A DNA stretch of 64,000 bases from DATBDM01 sp034664425 (GTDB lineage: Bacteria > Actinomycetota > Thermoleophilia > Solirubrobacterales > Solirubrobacteraceae). The position numbers and the translations under genes are program-made. A model generated the notes under the pieces. That model worked only from the letters and a program-made list of their open reading frames with translations. It searched no databases and was not told where the DNA came from. Below are positions 15,190-23,021 of this stretch, piece after piece. Each line of letters opens with the position of its first letter. The stretch's first letter is position 1. The stretch is taken from NCBI GenBank assembly GCA_034664425.1, contig JAXDHR010000037.1, positions 1 to 64,000 on the forward strand, given 5' to 3'.

Positions 15190-15295
15190 TCAGGACCGGG
15201 CGTCGCGCGCGGCGACGAGCCGCTTCGGCGCCCGGATCCGCCACGCCTCCTCGAGCAGCTCCGCCGCGGGTGCGGCGGGGCGGGTCGGAGCCCGG
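15190..15295 (-). pseudogene. Possible C-terminal remnant of an MmcQ/YjbR-type gene
   Basis: On the minus strand, a stretch of about 33 codons ending in TGA (15192-15190) reads AAELLEEAWRIRAPKRLVA and then ARDARS. It resembles the C-terminus of MmcQ/YjbR DNA-binding proteins (a helix followed by APKRLVA). No start codon or N-terminal part exists, because the peroxidase gene ends at 15300 immediately upstream. It may be the tail left after a deletion. The short length makes the family call weak. Confidence 0.3.
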
Positions 15296-15299
15296 GCCG

Positions 15300-16940
15300 C
15301 TAGTCCCCGAGCGGGTTCAGCAGCGCCTGCTTGCCCTCGAACGCGAAGAACAGCAGGTCGCGCATGGCGAAGGTGTGGTCATCGGGGCCGAAGCGCGGCC
15401 GGAACGCCGGGTCGCGGACGATCGAGCTGCGGCTGCCCTCGATCGCGCGATGAAACGTCTCGGCGACGATCCGCGCGCCGACGCCGGTGAGGCGCCCGCC
15501 GTTGAGCTCGGCCTCGCGCAGCACGTAGAACCACAACGGCGTGTGGTCGAGCAGCGCCGTGCGCTGATCGGCCGACAGCGAGCCGAGGCCGGCGCCGCCC
15601 GAGCCGTCGCGGACCTGCGCCTTGGTGAGCTTCGTCACCGCCACGCCCTTGGCGTTCATGAACTCGGCCATGCCCTGGCCCGTCGCGAGCTTGACCATCT
15701 TCGCCCGTGCGAGGTTGCGGAAGGCGAGGTTGGCCACGATCGGATCGGCCGGCGCCGCGGTCGCCCCGAAGGAGCCGGGCGGCAGCGCGGCGAGCGGATT
15801 CACGAGCAGCGTGTCGATCCGCATCGCCTTGTTGGACTTCGCCGCCGGGACCTTCAGCGCCGCCTGCTTGAAGTCGTACAGCCGGCGCCAGTCGGCGATC
15901 CAGTTGCTCGGCAGTCGCGACCCGTTGCCCAGGAAGCCGCTCGTCCCCGTGAACGAGAACAGCAGATCCAGCGTGCCGTTGCCGTTGTCGAACTCGACGT
16001 TCCAGTTGTACGCGCGCCGGATCATGCTGTGCCCCAGCCGGAACGCCGCGACCGAGAACTCGATCGGCATCGTCGGCACGTCGGTCGGCGTGGCGCCGGG
16101 CTCGAACAGCTTTCGGCCGTTCGTGAAGACGTCGTCGACGACCGCCGCGTCGCAGATCCGCGGAAGGTAGTCGTGCCGGATCATCCACTGGTAGTGCTTG
16201 ACCACCGCGCGCCGCGCGCGGGCGAAGCGCTGCGCCGCGGGCACCGAGGTCCCGATCTCGGCCAGCACCCGGTTGTGGAAGCGGATGAACGCGCAGTGCG
16301 TCTGAGCGACCGCCAGGTTCTCGTCGTTGCGGAAGTCCGGGATGTTCGCGTGCTTCTGACCGGTCTTGCGGGGGAGGTCGAATCCGTCGTGCGCCGCAAG
16401 GCGGCCCGTCCCGACTGCTTCCGTCTTCCCCGTCTTGAGCCGGCGCCCGTCGGCCTCGTAGAACCCGGCCGAGGCCGGCTCGGCCGGGCCCGCCCCGTAG
16501 AGCGAGTCCAGGTCGAGGGCCGGCGAGCGGCCTTGGAGCAGATCGGCCGGGGCGATGTGCGTCCCGAGCATCACGTTCGTGCGGTCGAACGTCATGTCGT
16601 GGTCGAGGAACTGCCCGAGGTAGGTGTAGCCCGACGGGATCCCGGTGCTGCCGCCCCCTCCCGCCGTCATCGCCCGCGCCAGCTCCGCGCGCGTCGCGCG
16701 CGCCGTCGCCCGGCCCTTCGGGCCCATCCGCGAGAACCGGAACGGCGGCACCGCCGCCAGCTGCGCGACCGCCGCCGCGCCGTCCTGAGCCGGCGCCGGC
16801 GCGCGCCCGCCCGCGCTGTCGCCGAGCAAGCCCTCGCCGAGCACGAAGAACGTCTCGGCGCCGTGGCCGCGGTGCGGCGGAACGACGGGCTGAGGCGGCG
16901 TCGCCGCCGCGGGCGTGGTGGAGACGGTCGTTGCGGTCAC
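15300..16940 (-). CDS. Animal-type haem peroxidase family protein
   Basis: 546 residues of the peroxinectin/cyclooxygenase-like superfamily. The distal haem motif is YLGQFLDHDMTFDRT with distal His, and FHNR with the catalytic Arg follows in CAFIRFHNRVLAEIG. The proximal haem ligand is in FRLGHSMIRRAYN. The enzyme would oxidise halides or organic substrates with hydrogen peroxide. No clear signal peptide is seen; the N-terminus is Thr/Ala/Pro-rich. GTG 16940 is chosen over 16964 because AGGGAGGA lies 6 bases ahead of it. Bacterial members are often linked to secondary metabolism or defence against peroxide, but the neighbours give no further hint. Confidence 0.9.
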   Translation of the reverse strand: MTATTVSTTPAAATPPQPVVPPHRGHGAETFFVLGEGLLGDSAGGRAPAPAQDGAAAVAQLAAVPPFRFSRMGPKGRATARATRAELARAMTAGGGGSTGIPSGYTYLGQFLDHDMTFDRTNVMLGTHIAPADLLQGRSPALDLDSLYGAGPAEPASAGFYEADGRRLKTGKTEAVGTGRLAAHDGFDLPRKTGQKHANIPDFRNDENLAVAQTHCAFIRFHNRVLAEIGTSVPAAQRFARARRAVVKHYQWMIRHDYLPRICDAAVVDDVFTNGRKLFEPGATPTDVPTMPIEFSVAAFRLGHSMIRRAYNWNVEFDNGNGTLDLLFSFTGTSGFLGNGSRLPSNWIADWRRLYDFKQAALKVPAAKSNKAMRIDTLLVNPLAALPPGSFGATAAPADPIVANLAFRNLARAKMVKLATGQGMAEFMNAKGVAVTKLTKAQVRDGSGGAGLGSLSADQRTALLDHTPLWFYVLREAELNGGRLTGVGARIVAETFHRAIEGSRSSIVRDPAFRPRFGPDDHTFAMRDLLFFAFEGKQALLNPLGD

Positions 16941-17005
16941 GAGTCCTCCCTGGGACGGTCGCACCTACCGTCTTCGATCCGGTGCCTCGAACGCAAGCTG
17001 CGATG

Positions 17006-17506
17006 TCAGAACGCCCGGTGGACCTCGTGCAGGCGGTGGCTGTCGACGTCGTAGACGAAGCCGCGCACGTCGTCGCGGTGCGGCAGGAACGATGAGCGGC
17101 GCACGCGCTCGATCGACTGGCGCACGTCGGCTTCGGCGTCCGTGAAGGACTCGATCGCGAACGTGGGCGCCACGCCGGTCGCCTGCTGCAGCTCCGCGCG
17201 GAAGCCGTCGTCGGTGAGCGTCTGCATGCCGCAATCGGTGTGATGGATCAGCATCACCGCGCTCGTCCCGAGCCTGCGCTGCGAGACGGCGAGCGAGCGG
17301 ATGACGTCGTCGGTCACGACGCCGCCCGCGTTGCGGAGCACGTGAGCGTCGCCGACCTCGAGGCCGAGGGCGGCGAACACGTCGAGCCGCGAGTCCATGC
17401 AGGTGACGATCGCCAGCCGGCGGCGCGGGCGCACGTCGACATGCGCACCGGCCCGCGGCCGCACGAAGGCCTGGTTGTTCGCGATCAGCTCATCGATGAC
17501 GGTCAC
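17006..17506 (-). CDS. Beta-class carbonic anhydrase
   Basis: 166 residues with the zinc ligands of beta carbonic anhydrases: Cys-x-Asp-x-Arg in VTCMDSRLDVF and His-x-x-Cys in IHHTDCGMQ. HVLRNAGGVVTDDV lies between them. It interconverts CO2 and bicarbonate in the cytoplasm. The GTG start at 17506 is supported by a TAGGGT hexamer 7 bases upstream. The open frame further upstream is on the opposite strand of the reductase leader and has no family match. It is transcribed divergently from the RibD-like reductase gene. Confidence 0.92.
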   Translation of the reverse strand: MTVIDELIANNQAFVRPRAGAHVDVRPRRRLAIVTCMDSRLDVFAALGLEVGDAHVLRNAGGVVTDDVIRSLAVSQRRLGTSAVMLIHHTDCGMQTLTDDGFRAELQQATGVAPTFAIESFTDAEADVRQSIERVRRSSFLPHRDDVRGFVYDVDSHRLHEVHRAF

Positions 17507-17513
17507 GACCGCA

Positions 17514-17519
17514 ACCCTA
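17514..17519 (-). promoter_or_regulatory. -10 hexamer for leaderless carbonic anhydrase transcript
   Basis: Minus-strand TAGGGT ends exactly 7 bases before the GTG at 17506. Confidence 0.5.
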
Positions 17520-17592
17520 TGCGTGTCGAAACCCGCGGCGCTCGTTCGTCGTCCTCCATGAAGCCATCCCGAACCCACGAGGAGCGTCCGTC

Positions 17593-18162
17593 ATGAGGAA
17601 GATCGTCGTCACCGAGTTCCTGTCGCTCGACGGCGTCATGGAGGATCCCGGCGGATCCGAGGGCACGCCGCAGGGCGGCTGGACGCTCAAGTTCTCCGGC
17701 CCCGACCAGTTCCAGTACAAGCTCGACGAGCTGTTCGCCCACGACGCGCTGCTGCTCGGCCGCGTGACCTACGAGGGCTTCGCCGAGGCGTGGCCCGGCC
17801 GCACGGACGACATGGGCTTCGCCGATCGCATGAACGCGATCGAGAAGTACGTCGTCTCGAGCACGCTGACGGATCCAGGATGGAGCAACACCACCGTGGT
17901 CGGCACCGACCTCGCCGCGATCGTCGCCGACCTCAGGGCGGCGGAGGGCCAGGATGTGCTCGTCGCCGGCAGCGCGCAGCTCGTGCAGGGGCTCGTCGCC
18001 CAGGACCTCGTCGACGAGTACCGCCTGATGGTGTTCCCGATCGTCCTCGGCTCCGGCAAGCGGCTGTTCGGCGAGCGCGCCGGTGCCTCGATGCTCGAGC
18101 TCGTCGACTCGCGGGCGCTCGCGAGCGGCACGATGATCCTCACCTACCACCCGGTGCGCTAA
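17593..18162 (+). CDS. Dihydrofolate reductase family protein (RibD C-terminal domain)
   Basis: 189 residues starting MRKIVVTEFLSLDGVMEDP, the standard opening of the YyaP/YwjB group of RibD-C domain proteins. LLLGRVTYEGFAEAWPG and VLVAGSAQLVQGLVAQDLVDEY are the usual NADPH-binding and dimer segments, and the protein ends RLMVFPIVLGSGKRLFG. The group is related to dihydrofolate and pyrimidine reductases, but its natural substrates are mostly unknown. GAGGAGCG before the ATG gives a ribosome binding site. Confidence 0.88.
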   Translation: MRKIVVTEFLSLDGVMEDPGGSEGTPQGGWTLKFSGPDQFQYKLDELFAHDALLLGRVTYEGFAEAWPGRTDDMGFADRMNAIEKYVVSSTLTDPGWSNTTVVGTDLAAIVADLRAAEGQDVLVAGSAQLVQGLVAQDLVDEYRLMVFPIVLGSGKRLFGERAGASMLELVDSRALASGTMILTYHPVR

Positions 18163-18169
18163 GTCCGGA

Positions 18170-18175
18170 TAGCGT
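18170..18175 (+). promoter_or_regulatory. -10 hexamer for leaderless transcript
   Basis: TAGCGT ends 6 bases before the ATG at 18182. Confidence 0.42.
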
Positions 18176-18181
18176 GCGGGG

Positions 18182-19066
18182 ATGTCCGCTTCCCGCACGC
18201 ACGCCGTCACCGCGCCGGACGGGCGCGCGCTCGCCGTCCTCGAGGGCGGCGCCCGGGACGGCGCCGCCATCGTCGCCCACCACGGCACGCCGGGCAGCGG
18301 GCGGCTGTATCGCACGGAGAGCGAGAGTGCCGAGCGGCTCGGTCTGCGCCTGATCACCTACGACCGGCCGGGCTACGGCGAGTCGTCGCCGCAGCCGGGC
18401 CGCAGCATCGCCGACTGCGCCGCCGACGTCGCGGCGATCCTCGACGCGCTCGGCGTCGAGCGCTTCGCGACCTACGGGACATCGGGTGGCGGCCCGCACG
18501 CGCTGGCGTGCGCGGCCCAGCTGCCCGAGCGCTGCGCCGCGGCGGCGACGATCGCCGGCGTCGGCCCAGACGACGCCCCCGACCTCGAATTCCTCGCCGG
18601 CATGGGCGAGGGCAACCTCGCGGAGTTCGGCGCCGCCGCCGAGAGCCGCGAGGCGCTGACCGCCTACTGCGAGGGCGACGCCGCCGCGATCCTGTCCGTC
18701 GGCCCCGAGCAGCTGGCGGAGGCGTTGCGGCCGCATCTCTCCGAGGTCGACGCCGCGGCCCTGACCGGCGAGCTCGCCGCGTTCCTGCACGCGAGCTTCG
18801 TCGCGGCGCTCGCACCGGGCGTCGACGGCTGGGTCGACGACGATCTCGCGTTCCTCGCGCCATGGGGGTTCGACGTCGGCGCGATCGAGGTCCCGACGCT
18901 GGTCCGGCAGGGGGAGCAGGACCTGATGGTCCCGCCCGACCACGGCCGCTGGCTGCGCGCGCACGTCGCGGGCGCAGACGGGGCGATCCTCGCCGGCGAG
19001 GGACATCTCACGCTGTTCGTCAACCGCATCGGCGACATCCAGGTCTGGCTCCGGGACCGGCTCTGA
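18182..19066 (+). CDS. Alpha/beta hydrolase
   Basis: 294 residues. The oxyanion segment AHHGTPGSG is near residue 40. The nucleophile elbow GTSGGGPHAL gives Ser at about 102. The acid is in VPTLVRQGEQDLMVPP, where Gln-Asp holds the Asp, and the His is in AGEGHLTLF near the C-terminus. These are the complete triad positions of the family. It would hydrolyse an ester, lactone or epoxide; the substrate is unidentified. It is followed directly by the remains of an M20 peptidase gene, so it may once have belonged to that operon. Confidence 0.9.
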   Translation: MSASRTHAVTAPDGRALAVLEGGARDGAAIVAHHGTPGSGRLYRTESESAERLGLRLITYDRPGYGESSPQPGRSIADCAADVAAILDALGVERFATYGTSGGGPHALACAAQLPERCAAAATIAGVGPDDAPDLEFLAGMGEGNLAEFGAAAESREALTAYCEGDAAAILSVGPEQLAEALRPHLSEVDAAALTGELAAFLHASFVAALAPGVDGWVDDDLAFLAPWGFDVGAIEVPTLVRQGEQDLMVPPDHGRWLRAHVAGADGAILAGEGHLTLFVNRIGDIQVWLRDRL

Positions 19067-19266
19067 GGCGCAATGCCCCCACCGAGCTCGCCGGCCTGCT
19101 CGCGCGGCTCGTGGCGATCGACTCCATCAACCCGGCGCTCGTCCACGGCGGCGCGGGGGTCCGGTGGGCCACGGCGCGCACGGCGACGACGAGTGGGTCA
19201 GCCTCTTCGAGCACGGAGGCGGTGGCCCGCACGCTGACGGCGGTCGCGGCCGAGCTGTGCGCGTGA
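19063..19266 (+). pseudogene. Wrecked M20 (ArgE/DapE-type) peptidase gene
   Basis: Two ends of one gene are joined with the middle missing. The first part reads ELAGLLARLVAIDSINPALV followed by HGGAG, the N-terminus of ArgE/DapE-like M20 deacetylases. At about 19150-19158 this runs into the family's C-terminal block. GPVGHGAHGDDEWVSL is in one frame, and after a frameshift near 19188-19195 the final EAVARTLTAVAAELCA is in the original frame, ending TGA at 19266. Roughly 300-350 codons are gone. No start codon in frame remains except a CTG. The stop overlaps the start of the next gene (GTGA), the usual coupling in an intact operon. The product cannot be functional. Confidence 0.72.
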
Positions 19267-20294
19267 GGGCGGTGGTCAACGCGCGCGCGGACCGACGCGC
19301 CGTCCCGCCGGCGGACCGGACCGCCGCCGCATTCCATGCCGCGCTCGACGGCTTCTCGCCGACGCCGCTGCGCGAGCTCGGAGACCTGGCCGCCGAGCTC
19401 GGGCTGAGCCGGGTCGCGCTCAAGGACGAGTCCGCCCGCCTGGGCCTGCCCGCGTTCAAGGTGCTCGGCGCGTCCTGGGCGATCGAGCGCGCGCTGAGGC
19501 CGGGTGTCCACACGCTGGTCGCCGCGAGCGCCGGCAACCACGGCCGCGCAGTGGCCCACGAGGCGGCGCGGCGCGGGCTCGCTGCGCGGATCCACCTGCC
19601 CGCCCGCTCCTCGCCCGCTCGGCGCGCCGCGATCGCAGCCGAGGGGGCCGAGCTCGTCGTGGCCGACGGCCCGTACGAGCTCGCGGTCGCACGCGCGGCG
19701 GCGGACGGCGCACGGGCGGGGCACCTGGAGATCGCCGACGTCGGCGACTCCGACCCCGCCCGGTGGGTGATCGACGGCTACGCGACGCTGTTCGGGGAGC
19801 TGCCGGACACGCTCGATCTGCTGCTCGTCCCCGCCGGCGTCGGCTCGCTCGCGGCCGCGGCGGCGCGCCACGGCGCCGCGACCGCGACGCGCGTGGTCGC
19901 GGTCGAGCCGGCGAGCGCCGCCTGCGTGGGTGCGTCGCTCGCGGCCGGCCGGCCGGTCGCCGTCGACACGCCGGGAACGAGCATGGCCGGGCTCGACTGC
20001 GCGCAGGTCTCCCCCGCCGCGTGGCCGTCGCTGCGCGCCGGGGTACACGGCGCGATCGCGGTCTCCGACGCCGAGACGCGCGCCGCGATGCGCGAGCTCT
20101 CGGCCCGCGGCTTCGGGATCGGCGACTGCGGCGCGGCCGCTCTCGCCGCCTTGCGCGCGCTCTCGATCGACGCCGCCTGCGCCCAGTTGCGCGACGCGGT
20201 CGAGCTGGACGCGAGCAGCCGCGTCGGCCTGATCGCCACCGAGGGCCCGACCGACCCCGAGGCCTACGCCGCGGTGCTCGCCGCGCCCGTCTGA
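19263..20294 (+). CDS. dpaL: Diaminopropionate ammonia-lyase
   Basis: 343 residues, PLP-dependent fold type II. Conserved blocks include FSPTPLRELGDLAAELG, ALKDESARLGLPAFKVLGA (with the PLP lysine in the FKVLGA segment), AASAGNHGRAVAHEA and VPAGVGSLAAAA. The end reads LIATEGPTD. This matches DpaL (YgeX), which converts 2,3-diaminopropionate to pyruvate and ammonia. GTG 19263 is chosen because the family N-terminus (VNARADRRAVPP) begins there and it overlaps the stop of the broken M20 gene. In E. coli ygeX also neighbours the peptidase gene ygeY. At 343 residues it is slightly shorter than E. coli DpaL (about 400). Confidence 0.85.
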   Translation: MRAVVNARADRRAVPPADRTAAAFHAALDGFSPTPLRELGDLAAELGLSRVALKDESARLGLPAFKVLGASWAIERALRPGVHTLVAASAGNHGRAVAHEAARRGLAARIHLPARSSPARRAAIAAEGAELVVADGPYELAVARAAADGARAGHLEIADVGDSDPARWVIDGYATLFGELPDTLDLLLVPAGVGSLAAAAARHGAATATRVVAVEPASAACVGASLAAGRPVAVDTPGTSMAGLDCAQVSPAAWPSLRAGVHGAIAVSDAETRAAMRELSARGFGIGDCGAAALAALRALSIDAACAQLRDAVELDASSRVGLIATEGPTDPEAYAAVLAAPV

Positions 20295-20349
20295 GGCGGC
20301 GCGCGCTCGAGCGGCGCCTCCCGATGTACGCGGGCGCCTGAGCGCGACC

Positions 20350-21246
20350 TCAGGCGTCGTGCACTGTGATCGAGAAGCTCGCGGAGAGCCGCTCGCCCGG
20401 CTCGAGCACGGGTGGACCGGTCACCAGCGCGTTGGCCGGCGCGGTCATCGGCTCGAACGCGATGAGGTCCTCGCTCGCCGGCGCGAAGACCTGCGCGTAG
20501 CCGTAGCCCGCGTCGAAGGTGAGCTCGATCCGCCGCCCGCCGCCCGCGAGCACGAACGGCGCGCGTGCCGGCGGCGCGGTGTAGGCGTCGTCGAACGTCC
20601 GCGACCCGAGCGTCCCCGAGAACGGCTCGACCGGCTGCCGGCGGCCGGTGGGCAGGGTCCGCTCATCGAGCTCGAGCCGCTCGCGCGACGGGATCTCGAC
20701 CTGCCAGTCCGCCCGCGGCACGTCCGGCAGCTGCAGGTACGGGTGAAAGCCGAACGCGATCGGCACGGGGGCGCCCGCCGACGCGTCCACGACCGTGCGG
20801 ATCGTCAGCGTCGCGCCGTCGAGCGTCATCTCGATCGCCATCTCGTGCGCGAACGGGAACGCCGTCATCAGAGCTCGATGCGCGCCCCAGTCAAAGCGCG
20901 CGGCCAGCCGGGTGGCCTCGCGCGCCTCCACGGCCCAGCCCGACGCGGCGGCCATGAGCCCGTGGATCGGCAGATCGTGCTCGTCGAGGCGTACAGGAGC
21001 GCGATCGGGGTCGAGGTCGACATCCCGCCCTGCAACCGCGAAGCGCCGCTCGGAGAGCCGGTTCGCCCACGGGTACAGCAGCGGGATGCCGAACGTCATC
21101 CCTCGGGCTCGGTAGGCCTCGAGCCCACCGCGCAGGCCGAGGAGCTCGGTGCCGCGATGGCGCAGCGAGCATCCCACCATCCCCGCCGCCGGCGCGAACA
21201 CCGCCTCGAGCGCCTCGCTGGCCAGCGTCACCGTCTCGTCGATCAT
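20350..21246 (-). CDS. Aldose 1-epimerase family protein
   Basis: 298 residues of the galactose mutarotase fold. Features are the N-terminal GCSLRHRGTELLG, YPWANRLSERRF with the conserved Asn-Arg pair, HGLMAAASGWAV with the catalytic-type His, FGFHPYLQLPDV and the late Glu region IAFEPMTAPANAL. It interconverts anomers of hexoses or of glucose 6-phosphate. It is divergent from glucose-6-phosphate dehydrogenase with only about 70 bases between them, so a role in supplying the beta anomer of glucose 6-phosphate is attractive but inferred. ATG 21264 is an alternative start. Confidence 0.87.
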   Translation of the reverse strand: MIDETVTLASEALEAVFAPAAGMVGCSLRHRGTELLGLRGGLEAYRARGMTFGIPLLYPWANRLSERRFAVAGRDVDLDPDRAPVRLDEHDLPIHGLMAAASGWAVEAREATRLAARFDWGAHRALMTAFPFAHEMAIEMTLDGATLTIRTVVDASAGAPVPIAFGFHPYLQLPDVPRADWQVEIPSRERLELDERTLPTGRRQPVEPFSGTLGSRTFDDAYTAPPARAPFVLAGGGRRIELTFDAGYGYAQVFAPASEDLIAFEPMTAPANALVTGPPVLEPGERLSASFSITVHDA

Positions 21247-21315
21247 GGATGAAGGATCGCCCATCCGCGGGCATTGACCGCCGGCACGTCGGGGCACGAT
21301 GGTTCCGGACCCACC

Positions 21316-22710
21316 ATGACGATCGCATCCAACTCCACCGCGCCCGCCGACCTGCTGGTGATCTTCGGCATCTCGGGCGACCTGGCGAAGGTGATGACCT
21401 TCCGCTCGCTGTACCGGCTCGAGCGCCGCCGGCTGCTCGATTGCCCGATCATCGGCGTCGCCGTCGACCCGTGGTCGGATGACGATCTCCGCACGCACGC
21501 GCGCGCCGCGATCGAAGGCACCGGCGAGACGATCGACGAGGCCGTCTTCGATCGCTTCGCGGCACGGCTGAGCTACCTCCAGGGCGACTTCGTCGAGCCC
21601 GGCACGTACGAGCGCCTGTCCGCGGCCATGGGCTCGGCCGAGGCTCCGGTCTTCTACCTCGAAATCCCGCCCGCGCTCTTCGCCCGCGTGATCGCCGGTC
21701 TCGCGGACGCGAAGCTCACCGAGCACGCCCGCGTCGTCGTCGAGAAGCCGTTCGGCCACGACCTCGAGTCCGCGCGCCGGCTGGCCGCCGACATCCACCG
21801 CCACCTGGACGAGTCCCAGCTCTATCGGATCGACCACTTCCTCGGCAAGCTCGGGCTCAGCGAGGTGCTCTACCTGCGATTCGCCAATGCGATGTTCGAG
21901 CCGGTCTGGAACCGCAACCACCTGGCGAGCGTGCAGATCACGATGGCCGAGCAGTTCGGCGTGGAGACCCGCGGCAGCTTCTACGACCCGGTCGGGGCGC
22001 TGCGCGACGTCGTCGTCAACCACCTGATGCAGATCGTCGCGGCGACGGCGATGGAGCCACCGGCGGGCGCCGACACGGCGACGCTCAAGGACGCCACGTT
22101 CGCGATCCTGCGCTCGATCCGCGCGGCCGACCCGGGGCGCTTCGTGCGCGGCCAGTACGACGGCTACCGCGAGACGAACGGCGTCGACCCGGCGTCGACG
22201 ACGGAGACCTACGCCGCGCTCCAGCTCGAGATCGACAACTGGCGATGGGCGGGCGTCCCGTTCTTCCTGCGGGCCGGCAAGCACATGGCAACGACCTCGA
22301 CCGAGGTCCGGCTGGTGTTCCGGGATCCGCCACGGCTCGCGTTCTTCCGCGGCGGCGAGCACCGGCCGGAGCCCGACCAGATCGTGATCCGCATCGACCC
22401 CTCGCCGGGCATCGAGCTGCTGCTGCAGGCGCAGCGCGACGAGGATGCCGAGCCGGAGCAGATCAGCGTCGGCATCGACTTCGCCGCGGCCGGTGACGGC
22501 GGCCCGACGCCCTACGAGGTGCTGCTCTCCGCCGCGCTGCGCGGCGATGCGACCCGCTTCACCCGCCAGGACGCCGTCGAGGAGGCCTGGCGGATCATGC
22601 AGCCGCTGCTCGACCATCCGCCCGCGCCGCTGCCGTATGCGAAGGGCTCGATGGGCCCGGTCGCCGCCGACGAGCTGATCGGCGACTTGGGGCCCTGGCG
22701 AGGCGCGTGA
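21316..22710 (+). CDS. zwf: Glucose-6-phosphate 1-dehydrogenase
   Basis: 464 residues. The nucleotide-binding loop is FGISGDLAK near residue 15. EKPFGHDLESARRL and the substrate-binding and catalytic signature RIDHFLGK (about 172) followed by EVLYLRFAN are all present, as are FFLRAGKHM and FRDPPRLAFF. It oxidises glucose 6-phosphate to 6-phosphogluconolactone with NADP or NAD, the entry to the pentose phosphate or Entner-Doudoroff route. The first glycine pocket has Ile-Ser in place of Ala-Ser. ATG 21316 is chosen as the start because the fold begins directly after it. No 6-phosphogluconolactonase or opcA is adjacent. Confidence 0.93.
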   Translation: MTIASNSTAPADLLVIFGISGDLAKVMTFRSLYRLERRRLLDCPIIGVAVDPWSDDDLRTHARAAIEGTGETIDEAVFDRFAARLSYLQGDFVEPGTYERLSAAMGSAEAPVFYLEIPPALFARVIAGLADAKLTEHARVVVEKPFGHDLESARRLAADIHRHLDESQLYRIDHFLGKLGLSEVLYLRFANAMFEPVWNRNHLASVQITMAEQFGVETRGSFYDPVGALRDVVVNHLMQIVAATAMEPPAGADTATLKDATFAILRSIRAADPGRFVRGQYDGYRETNGVDPASTTETYAALQLEIDNWRWAGVPFFLRAGKHMATTSTEVRLVFRDPPRLAFFRGGEHRPEPDQIVIRIDPSPGIELLLQAQRDEDAEPEQISVGIDFAAAGDGGPTPYEVLLSAALRGDATRFTRQDAVEEAWRIMQPLLDHPPAPLPYAKGSMGPVAADELIGDLGPWRGA

Positions 22711-22729
22711 CGCAGGAGCCGGCGGGCGG

Positions 22730-22735
22730 TAGGTT
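22730..22735 (+). promoter_or_regulatory. -10 hexamer for leaderless transcript
   Basis: TAGGTT ends 7 bases before the ATG at 22743. It supports that start over the upstream GTG (22707) that overlaps the zwf stop. Confidence 0.48.
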
Positions 22736-22742
22736 CGGCTCC

Positions 22743-23021
22743 ATGGCCAAGCTCCAGATCTCGCACCACGAGCGCGTCGCCGGACATGCGCATCGCTGGC
22801 ACGTGCACCTGCACGGCCACGACGCGCCGATGGTCGTCGAGCTTCCGGAGGACGAGCGCGCGCGGCTCGAGCTGTCCGACGAGGAGATCCACAACCTGCT
22901 GCCGACGGCCCTGCAACGCCGCGAGGAGTCAAACCGCGACGACGAGCTCGGCGGCGACCCCGAGCAGGACGTGGCCTGGGACGCGCCGGTGCGCGTCTAC
23001 CAGACGCACTTCATGGGATGA
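22743..23021 (+). CDS. Hypothetical small His-rich protein
   Basis: 92 residues, not assigned to a family. The first half is strongly histidine-rich and alternating (SHHERVAGHAHRWHVHLHGHDAP), suggesting a metal- or nucleotide-binding strand. The second half is acidic and helical (ELPEDERARLELSDEEIHNLLP, then many Glu, Arg and Asp). The TAGGTT hexamer 7 bases upstream supports ATG 22743. A GTG at 22707 overlapping the zwf stop is the alternative. The 3' end overlaps the convergent SGNH gene by 11 bases. Confidence 0.7.
   Translation: MAKLQISHHERVAGHAHRWHVHLHGHDAPMVVELPEDERARLELSDEEIHNLLPTALQRREESNRDDELGGDPEQDVAWDAPVRVYQTHFMG

Noticed and set aside
19164..19262. N-terminal extension of dpaL to the GTG at 19164
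   Set aside because: The extension encodes GHGAHGDDEWVSL, which belongs to the broken M20 peptidase; dpaL begins at GTG 19263.
21247..22932. Upstream extension of the aldose epimerase frame (to 860 codons)
   Set aside because: It is antisense to zwf and has no family features before ATG 21246.
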